Assembly: GCF_001655055.1 (NCBI RefSeq)
Contig: NZ_LXEW01000048.1
Span: 62,001-126,000, forward strand
Direction of reading: 5' to 3'
Source of the DNA: Providencia heimbachae ATCC 35613
GTDB lineage: Bacteria; Pseudomonadota; Gammaproteobacteria; Enterobacterales; Enterobacteriaceae
DNA length: 64,000 bases
Shown: positions 57,456 to 64,000 of the stretch, piece after piece
How positions within the stretch are numbered: position 1 is the stretch's first letter
Layout: the number at the start of each line of letters is the position of its first letter
Translations under genes and position numbers: made by a program
Notes under the pieces: model-generated
Told to the model about the DNA's origin: nothing
The model's input: only the letters and a program-made list of their open reading frames with translations
Databases searched by the model: none

Positions 57456-57480
57456 GTTAGTTTAATGTTTTTGTTTGTTT

Positions 57481-57933
57481 TTATTCAACAAAGTTAACTT
57501 TATAGATATACCATTCTTTATTATTTTCAGTTTGAATGAATATATGAAGAATGCCGGCGACAAGAAACATTGTTGTAGATTTTATTGTGTTTTCAACAGC
57601 AAAATCGTCACTTAGTAATATAGTAATATTTGCATTATCAGCTATTTGGTATAACTGAAAGATTTTAGTTTCTAAATTGTAGCCATATAAAAATTGTTTA
57701 TTTTGAGCTGTATCGTAAAAGGCTTGTAGATTACTTAGATAAGTAAGCAATTTTCCTTTTTGTACGGGAACTTTTTCATCAATTTTACCATTATCTGCCA
57801 GTGAATATATTGCGTAAGATTTATCTTTTGAGTGCCCTAAGAAAAAGTTTTTTTTAGCTGCGGTAAACGCTAATGTTGTTGGATAGAAATCTTCAAAGCC
57901 GGCTTTTTGAATGGTTGATTTATAAACTGCCAT
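57481..57933 (-). CDS. Hypothetical protein (150 aa)
   Basis: A soluble 150-residue protein not recognised. It looks beta-rich with repeats of hydrophobic-aromatic strands (SYAIYSLADNGKIDEKVPVQ; FLYGYNLETKIFQLYQIADN; FVEN-type end WYIYKVNFVE), perhaps a small beta-propeller-like or sheet fold. AAGGAA precedes the ATG and a terminator follows. It is AT-rich and absent from the E. coli order here, so it is probably a genus-specific insertion. Function unknown. Confidence 0.7.
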   Translation of the reverse strand: MAVYKSTIQKAGFEDFYPTTLAFTAAKKNFFLGHSKDKSYAIYSLADNGKIDEKVPVQKGKLLTYLSNLQAFYDTAQNKQFLYGYNLETKIFQLYQIADNANITILLSDDFAVENTIKSTTMFLVAGILHIFIQTENNKEWYIYKVNFVE

Positions 57934-58131
57934 TTTATTTTCCTTATATTAGGTTTTAATGAGAGTGAACCAAATGCACATTCATCATATTTAAATAGGA
58001 ATCATTTGAATATAATATTTGTTATTAGTCTTTAATATATATATTAAATAAAGATGAATGATTAATGCTTTAAATATTCACAATCAATAGAAGTTATGGT
58101 AGTAATAATAAAAAAATATAAGGGTTTTATC

Positions 58132-58779
58132 ATGTTTGAAAATCTAGGAGTGTTGAATTTTTGGACCTACTTAGCCGGATTGATTCTCATCATTATCGTA
58201 CCGGGGCCAAATTCGTTGTATGTATTAAAAACAAGTACTTCTTATGGGACTAAGTCAGGGTATCGTGCAGCTCTAGGTGTGTTCACTGGAGATGCCATGT
58301 TGATCTTTCTTTCCTTTATTGGTGTTGCTTCGTTGATTAAGGCTTCGCCAACACTGTTTACGATAGTTCGCTATCTTGGGGCCGCCTATCTTTTATACTT
58401 AGGTGGGAAAATTTTATATGCGACATTCTGGCAAAAAAAATCGCTTTCATCAGAGACAGAAGCAGTTTTAGTCAAAAAAGAAAAGGTTTTTACGCGTGCT
58501 TTGGTTCTTAGCCTAACGAATCCAAAAGCCATATTGTTTTATATCTCATTTTTTATTCAATTTATTGATTTTAATTACACTCATGCTTGGGTTCCTTACC
58601 TTGTATTAGCGACTATTTTAGAGATGGTGAGCTTTCTATACCTGAGTCTACTCATCTTTAGTGGTTATTTGATCGCACGTTTTTTGCGTGAAAAGCAAGT
58701 GTTAGCTAAACTAGGAAACTGTACCGTTGGTGCTTTTTTTATGGGTTTTGCCGCTAAATTAGCCATTTTTAGTAATTAA
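58132..58779 (+). CDS. leuE: Leucine efflux protein (LysE family)
   Basis: A 215-residue inner membrane exporter of the RhtB/LysE type with about six membrane helices. It exports leucine and related amino acids in E. coli. Seen: [20 protein letters not shown] (LysE motif), [40 protein letters not shown] and a C-terminal [15 protein letters not shown] 58132 gives [14 protein letters not shown], aligned with E. coli LeuE; 12 in-frame codons upstream are not supported. Confidence 0.9.
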   Translation: MFENLGVLNFWTYLAGLILIIIVPGPNSLYVLKTSTSYGTKSGYRAALGVFTGDAMLIFLSFIGVASLIKASPTLFTIVRYLGAAYLLYLGGKILYATFWQKKSLSSETEAVLVKKEKVFTRALVLSLTNPKAILFYISFFIQFIDFNYTHAWVPYLVLATILEMVSFLYLSLLIFSGYLIARFLREKQVLAKLGNCTVGAFFMGFAAKLAIFSN

Positions 58780-58857
58780 TACGGCTATATTTCGAATTGC
58801 AGTCACTTGAACATTTAGTGATAATCTAACACTAATATAGAGAATATAGAGGTAAGA

Positions 58858-59349
58858 GTGACGCAAATAGAGATTGATGAGTATTGGATGAGTCAAGCGC
58901 TTGAACTTGCAAAAAATGCACAAGAGGCAGGAGAGATCCCTGTCGGTGCATTATTGGTTAAAGATAATCAGTTAATTGCATCAGGCTGGAACTGCTCAAT
59001 TGAAAATCATGATGCAACGGCACATGCGGAAATAGTGGTATTACAGCAAGCAGGAAAAGTACTAAATAACTATCGTTTACTTGATACGACCCTCTATGTC
59101 ACCTTGGAGCCTTGTATTATGTGTACAGGTGCGATGATCCACAGTCGTATAGGGAGAGTTGTTTATGGGGCTAAAGACTTCAAAACAGGTGCATGTGGTT
59201 CTTTTATTAATATTATGGGCATGTCAGGCTTAAACCACTATGTTGAAGTAACTGGGGGAGTATTAGAGGAAACTTGCTCATCAATGCTGAGCGCTTTTTT
59301 TAAAATGCGCAGAGAACAGAAAAAAATATTAAAGCGTCAACAGAGTTAG
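58858..59349 (+). CDS. tadA: tRNA-specific adenosine deaminase
   Basis: A 163-residue zinc enzyme that converts A34 to inosine in tRNA-Arg2 (and edits some mRNAs). Zinc and catalytic motifs HAE (56-58) and PCIMC (85-89) are intact. It starts with GTG at 58858, with GAGG 5 bases upstream; the next ATG would remove the conserved first helix. It is convergent with mltF, the normal order. Confidence 0.95.
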   Translation: MTQIEIDEYWMSQALELAKNAQEAGEIPVGALLVKDNQLIASGWNCSIENHDATAHAEIVVLQQAGKVLNNYRLLDTTLYVTLEPCIMCTGAMIHSRIGRVVYGAKDFKTGACGSFINIMGMSGLNHYVEVTGGVLEETCSSMLSAFFKMRREQKKILKRQQS

Positions 59350-59408
59350 CGCTTATCATTATGAATAATAAATTTTGCTATGAATAGCTTATTACTTAAA
59401 GTTAAATT

Positions 59409-61073
59409 TTAGCCTTTGTTATTGGGATCCTCATGAGGTGAATTGATTTCTTCTCGCGCATTTTGATTTGTTACAGGCAGTGTGGGTAAAAATTGAGGCC
59501 CTAATGGGAGCTTGCTATTAGGGATGAATTCGGGCTTTTTAATTGATGATTTTGCCGATTCAACATAGCCAAGGCTCACTTTTTCCTCTGGAGGAGATTG
59601 CCCCTCGTTTGGTTGTGTATCTTGTTCAGTATCAATCGCTTTTTCTGGGTAAAAAATATAAGTTAACGATTGCTGTGCAATATCCAACGAATGCTGTTTT
59701 TTATCTTGGCTTTGTAAGTAGCCAACTAAACTTTGATGGTAGCGTCGAATATTTTCAACGTATCGGTAGGCTTCGTGCCCACGAGCATAACCATAGGTAA
59801 GCTGAGAGTAGTATTTCTTTTGTGTTAGAAGCGGTAATCTAGCTTTGACATCCAGCCAACGATCTGGGTCGCCTCCGAGCATTTGAGTTAATTTTCGGAC
59901 ATCTTGCATATGCCCATACCCCATATTATAAGCAGATAAAGCAAACCAGATACGATCATCTTCGGCGATAGATTCCGGCAAGCGTTCCATTATATATTCA
60001 AGATAAGCGGTACCTCCCTTAATACTTTCTTCAGGGTCTAATCTATCGGCAATCCCCATTGTTGTCGCCGTTGGCTTAGTTAACATCATTAAGCCTCTAA
60101 CCCCTGTTGGAGAGGTGGCGAGTGGGTCCCAATGGGACTCTTGCCATGCGATCGCCGCAAGTAGCTTCCAATCTATTGAGTCTGCATACTTTTCAAATAA
60201 AGGCTGATATTCAGGCAGTTTATTATTGATTGCTTTAATAAATGTGAGGGTATCGAAGTAATCAAAGGTCTCTACATGACTAAAATATTTTTCTGTCAAT
60301 CTAGCAAGTAACTCTGTTTCATTACTTGAATTAAAAAAATCTAATAACGCAGCATTTAAGCTATCGTCTTGGTTACGGCTCATATACCAAGTAATGGCAT
60401 GATCATCAAGTAAATCAAAGGCGACAGCAATTTGAGGATGAATACGTTGCTGTAAAGCGACAGCGATTGAATCTTCTAATACGTAATCAATTTCGCCATC
60501 AGCCAACATTTCAAGCAATTGATTTGTTGTGTATTTGGAATTTTCTTCCCATTTTAAGTTTGGATATTGTTTAGCAAGCTCTTTTAATGTCGTTGCATGG
60601 GCAGTTCCTGACATTACAACTAGTTTACCGTTGATATCATTGAAGGATTTCGGTCGAGTTGAGCCTTTTCGATAAACCAATTGCTGCGTAACATTCAGGT
60701 AACTAGGCCCTGTTTTCATTTTTTCCAATCTGTCTTTATTATATAGCAGGCCTGCAACAGCAATATCGGCAGTGCCTTTTTCAAGATCGTTAAAAATTTC
60801 TTCGAAGGTAGGCCTTAGTGTGATTTTTAATTTTACACCTAGGTACGTAGCAAAGCCTTGAGCCAGCTCATAGTCAAAACCATGCAACTGTTTTTGCTCA
60901 TCGATATAGATAAGTGGGGAGCTAACGGCACTAATACGCAATTCACCTTGAGACATGATTTTATTGATTTGTGAATCTTGCGAATTTGACCATCGAAGAT
61001 TAAAACCGATGATCATGGTAGCCAGTAAAGCGATGACCACGATAATTAAATAGTTAACTTTTAAGTTATTCAA
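59409..61073 (-). CDS. mltF: Membrane-bound lytic transglycosylase F
   Basis: A 554-residue murein-cleaving lytic transglycosylase anchored to the outer membrane side of the envelope. The N-terminal hydrophobic segment (NYLIIVVIALLATMIIGFNL) is followed by a solute-binding-like domain (about 40-270, GELRISAVSSPLIYIDEQKQ) and the SLT catalytic domain with AWQESHWDP (Glu near 312) and GVRGLMMLTKPTATTMGIAD. The C-terminal 100 residues are longer and more charged than in E. coli (518). It is divergent from purL. Confidence 0.94.
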   Translation of the reverse strand: MNNLKVNYLIIVVIALLATMIIGFNLRWSNSQDSQINKIMSQGELRISAVSSPLIYIDEQKQLHGFDYELAQGFATYLGVKLKITLRPTFEEIFNDLEKGTADIAVAGLLYNKDRLEKMKTGPSYLNVTQQLVYRKGSTRPKSFNDINGKLVVMSGTAHATTLKELAKQYPNLKWEENSKYTTNQLLEMLADGEIDYVLEDSIAVALQQRIHPQIAVAFDLLDDHAITWYMSRNQDDSLNAALLDFFNSSNETELLARLTEKYFSHVETFDYFDTLTFIKAINNKLPEYQPLFEKYADSIDWKLLAAIAWQESHWDPLATSPTGVRGLMMLTKPTATTMGIADRLDPEESIKGGTAYLEYIMERLPESIAEDDRIWFALSAYNMGYGHMQDVRKLTQMLGGDPDRWLDVKARLPLLTQKKYYSQLTYGYARGHEAYRYVENIRRYHQSLVGYLQSQDKKQHSLDIAQQSLTYIFYPEKAIDTEQDTQPNEGQSPPEEKVSLGYVESAKSSIKKPEFIPNSKLPLGPQFLPTLPVTNQNAREEINSPHEDPNNKG

Positions 61074-61242
61074 ATAGTTATTTCTCGTGCGTTTAACAGG
61101 TGCTGTGTAATGTAAAAAAGATAGTCAAGTAATGGTTATAATTCCAGTAGTCGGGTATTTTGCTCAACAATGATGATCGGTGCAACCTATATTATCCTAT
61201 TTAGCACATAATAATATTTAACTAATCGCTTTGTTTTTAATC

Positions 61243-61258
61243 ACGCAAACGGTTTCGT
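61243..61258. promoter_or_regulatory. PurR box (purL)
   Basis: ACGCAAACGGTTTCGT matches the PurR consensus closely and lies 85 bases before purL. It predicts repression of purL by PurR with purines. Confidence 0.9.
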
Positions 61259-61342
61259 ATTGATGAACATTGCTCTATAATGTGTTCCGGTTTCCCTGCT
61301 TTTGTGATCAGGGCTGGCGATTAAAAGAGAGAATTTAAGACG

Positions 61343-64000
61343 ATGGAAATTTTGCGCGGTTCACCTGCTCTATCAGCATTTCGTATTACCCGCCTTCTGG
61401 CGCTGTTTAATGAAAAGCAGCTTCCTGTTACGAATATCTACGCTGAATATATGCACTTCGCTGATTTATCAGCACCATTGAGTGACAGTGAGCAAGGCAA
61501 ACTAAGCAGTTTGTTAAAATATGGTCCTTCTCTCGCAGAGCATGAGCCATTTGGAAAGCTTATTTTAATCACTCCACGTCCGGGAACTATCTCTCCTTGG
61601 TCTTCAAAAGCGACAGATATCGCACATAATTGTGGCCTAGCACAGGTAAAAAGAATTGAGCGGGGCATCGCCTACTACGTACAAGCCGATGCTTTAAATG
61701 AAGCCCAGTGGCAAGATGTTGTTTCCATCTTACATGACCGAATGATGGAATGTGTGTTTACTGAGTTTGAACAAGCGGAAGCATTATTCGTTCAACATGA
61801 ACCTGCACCATTAAAATCTATTGATATTATTTCGGGTGGGCGAGCGGCGCTTGATATTGCAAATAAAGAAATGGGCTTAGCGTTAGCCGATGATGAAATT
61901 GACTATTTATTAGCCGCCTTTACTGAATTAAAACGTAATCCTACAGATATTGAACTGTACATGTTTGCACAAGCAAACTCTGAGCATTGTCGTCATAAAA
62001 TTTTTAATGCTGATTGGATTATTGATGGTGAAGAACAGCCCAAATCGCTGTTTAAAATGATTAAAAATACCTTTGAGAAAACACCGGATTACGTATTATC
62101 GGCTTATAAAGATAATGCGGCCGTGATGGAAGGTTCATCGGTTGGGCGTTTCTTCCCTGAACCCAATGATCGCACATACCGTTATCATCAAGAAGATGCG
62201 CATATTTTGATGAAAGTCGAGACGCATAACCATCCAACGGCAATTTCTCCATGGCCGGGAGCCGCAACAGGTTCTGGTGGTGAAATTCGAGATGAAGGCG
62301 CAACCGGGCGCGGTGCTAAACCGAAAGCTGGGTTAATTGGTTTTTCAGTATCCAATTTACGTATTCCTGGCTTTGAGCAGCCATGGGAAGAAGATTTTGG
62401 TAAGCCTGATCGTATAGTGACCGCTTTAGATATTATGATGGAAGGCCCACTCGGGGGCGCTGCATTTAATAATGAATTTGGTAGACCTGCATTATTAGGT
62501 TACTTCCGTACCTATGAAGAAAAAGTGAATAGCCATAATGGTGAAGAGCTACGAGGTTACCATAAGCCCATTATGTTAGCGGGGGGGATTGGTAATATTC
62601 GTGCAGATCACGTCCAAAAAGGTGAAATTACCGTTGGCGCCAAGTTAATTGTGCTTGGTGGGCCATCCATGAATATTGGTTTGGGTGGTGGTGCTGCTTC
62701 TTCAATGGCATCAGGTCAATCAGATGCAGATTTAGATTTTGCTTCTGTTCAGCGCGACAATGCAGAAATGGAACGCCGATGCCAAGAAGTTATCGATAGA
62801 TGCTGGCAGCTTGGTGATGATAACCCAATTCTCTTTATTCACGATGTCGGCGCGGGTGGTTTGTCGAATGCCATGCCAGAATTAGTGAATGACGGTGGGC
62901 GAGGTGGTCGTTTTGAGTTACGTAAAATTCTGAATGATGAACCGGGTATGAGCCCATTAGAGGTTTGGTGTAATGAGTCACAAGAGCGTTATGTTATGGC
63001 GGTTTCCCCTGAGCAAATGCCATTATTTACTGCGATTTGTGAGCGTGAGCGTGCGCCATTCGCGGTTATTGGTGAAGCAACGGAAGCGCGTCATCTAACA
63101 TTAGATGATACACATTTTAATAATCAACCTATCGATATGCCATTAGATGTTTTACTGGGTAAAGCACCTAAAATGTTAAGAGACGTTAAAACGTTAAAGG
63201 CGCGCCCTGATGCATTAGATAGAACGGCAATTAGTTTAAATGAAGCCGTTAAGCGTGTACTTCATTTACCTGCGGTTGCAGAAAAAACCTTCTTGATCAC
63301 CATCGGTGACCGTACAGTGACGGGTATGGTTGCTCGCGACCAAATGGTTGGCCCTTGGCAAATTCCAGTGGCTGACTGCGCAGTGACGACGGCAAGCCTT
63401 GATAGTTATTATGGTGAGTCGATGTCTCTAGGTGAAAGAACGCCAGTTGCATTGCTCGATTTCGCGGCATCAGCGCGGATGGCTGTCGGTGAAGCATTGA
63501 CTAATATTGCTTGTTCTTATGTAAAAGACCTTAAACGTATTAAGTTATCCGCAAACTGGATGGCAGCAGCGGGTCACCCCGGTGAGGATGCGGGTCTTTA
63601 TGAAGCAGTGAAAGCCATTGGTGAAGAGCTTTGTCCAGCATTAGGCCTGACTATTCCTGTAGGCAAGGATTCAATGTCAATGAAAACACGCTGGGAGCAA
63701 GATGGCAAAGAGCGTGAAATGACTTCCCCATTATCCTTGGTGATCACCGCGTTTGGGCGTGTTGAAGATGTTCGCTTGACCGTAACGCCTGAATTAAAAA
63801 CAACAGCAAATAATGCATTGTTATTGATTGATCTTGGACAAGGGCATAATGCGCTTGGTGGCTCTGCTCTGGCGCAAGTGTATCGCCAACTTGGTAATAA
63901 GGCGCCAGATGTGCGCAGCCCTGAAATACTCTCAGGCTTCTTTAATGCCATTCAACAGCTATTATCCGAGCAAAAATTGTTGGCTTATCATGATCGTTCT
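61343..64000 (+). CDS. purL: Phosphoribosylformylglycinamidine synthase (3' end outside window)
   Basis: First 886 residues of the large PurL that makes FGAM from FGAR, glutamine and ATP in purine synthesis. The frame is open to the window end. Seen: [20 protein letters not shown] (PurS-like part), the ATP-binding core with [53 protein letters not shown] and the second half [30 protein letters not shown]. The glutaminase domain lies beyond the window. ATG 61343 has GAGAG upstream; a PurR box precedes it. Confidence 0.97.
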   Translation, partial: MEILRGSPALSAFRITRLLALFNEKQLPVTNIYAEYMHFADLSAPLSDSEQGKLSSLLKYGPSLAEHEPFGKLILITPRPGTISPWSSKATDIAHNCGLAQVKRIERGIAYYVQADALNEAQWQDVVSILHDRMMECVFTEFEQAEALFVQHEPAPLKSIDIISGGRAALDIANKEMGLALADDEIDYLLAAFTELKRNPTDIELYMFAQANSEHCRHKIFNADWIIDGEEQPKSLFKMIKNTFEKTPDYVLSAYKDNAAVMEGSSVGRFFPEPNDRTYRYHQEDAHILMKVETHNHPTAISPWPGAATGSGGEIRDEGATGRGAKPKAGLIGFSVSNLRIPGFEQPWEEDFGKPDRIVTALDIMMEGPLGGAAFNNEFGRPALLGYFRTYEEKVNSHNGEELRGYHKPIMLAGGIGNIRADHVQKGEITVGAKLIVLGGPSMNIGLGGGAASSMASGQSDADLDFASVQRDNAEMERRCQEVIDRCWQLGDDNPILFIHDVGAGGLSNAMPELVNDGGRGGRFELRKILNDEPGMSPLEVWCNESQERYVMAVSPEQMPLFTAICERERAPFAVIGEATEARHLTLDDTHFNNQPIDMPLDVLLGKAPKMLRDVKTLKARPDALDRTAISLNEAVKRVLHLPAVAEKTFLITIGDRTVTGMVARDQMVGPWQIPVADCAVTTASLDSYYGESMSLGERTPVALLDFAASARMAVGEALTNIACSYVKDLKRIKLSANWMAAAGHPGEDAGLYEAVKAIGEELCPALGLTIPVGKDSMSMKTRWEQDGKEREMTSPLSLVITAFGRVEDVRLTVTPELKTTANNALLLIDLGQGHNALGGSALAQVYRQLGNKAPDVRSPEILSGFFNAIQQLLSEQKLLAYHDRS

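Noticed and set aside
1-64000. CRISPR arrays, rRNA or tRNA genes
   Set aside because: Looked for regularly spaced repeats and conserved RNA sequences; the only direct repeat array is ERIC-type without spacers, and the only structural RNA seen is tmRNA.

Overview
The window looks like a chromosome of the Morganellaceae, most likely Providencia or a close relative. The right half has enterobacterial core gene order (ssrA-smpB-ratA/ratB-bamE-recN-nadK-grpE, rpoE-rseABC-lepA-lepB-rnc-era-recO-pdxJ-acpS-yfhL, tadA-mltF-purL). The proteins are close to, but clearly diverged from, E. coli. Base composition is AT-rich and there are ERIC-type intergenic repeats. The genus is inferred from recognised proteins, not from a search.

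Layout. (1) 1 to about 5.35 kb is accessory DNA: the 3' part of a type I restriction hsdR gene, a decayed YagK/YfjJ (inovirus Gp2-like) gene, small hypothetical genes and an IS200-type insertion sequence. (2) About 5.35 to 30.16 kb is a genomic island at the 3' end of ssrA, the same target as E. coli CP4-57. It carries a P4-type integrase beside ssrA, an AlpA regulator, a DUF932 protein, an ArdB-type antirestriction protein and a WYL regulator. Short repeats (core AGGTGCCTA) occur next to the integrase and again near 5.43 kb; they look like integrase arm sites and place the far end of the island near 5.35-5.4 kb. (3) 30.16-64.0 kb is core chromosome with three accessory spots: a lipase-ankyrin gene, four tandem ERIC units beside gltS, and a hutG/IclR pair.

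The island cargo is mostly predicted anti-phage machinery. An ABC-three-component (ABC-3C) operon at 9.8-13.2 kb encodes an Mrr-like nuclease with an ABC-3C C-terminal domain, a middle component and a DUF3732-type SMC-like ATPase. Divergent to it is a 1214-residue helical-repeat protein ending in a possible nuclease-like domain. A second operon at 21.7-27.6 kb joins an MmeI-like DNA methyltransferase with no visible nuclease motif, a DEAD-type helicase and a T5orf172-like GIY-YIG protein. A second GIY-YIG protein and an HNH-like zinc protein lie nearby. These two operons and the 1214-residue protein are the best candidates for little-described systems.

The core half shows readable regulation: two LexA boxes before recN, a sigma-32 promoter before grpE, two FNR boxes before grcA, a sigma-E promoter and a leader peptide before rpoE, stem-loops before rnc, a PurR box before purL and a perfect inverted repeat before the iclR-type gene.
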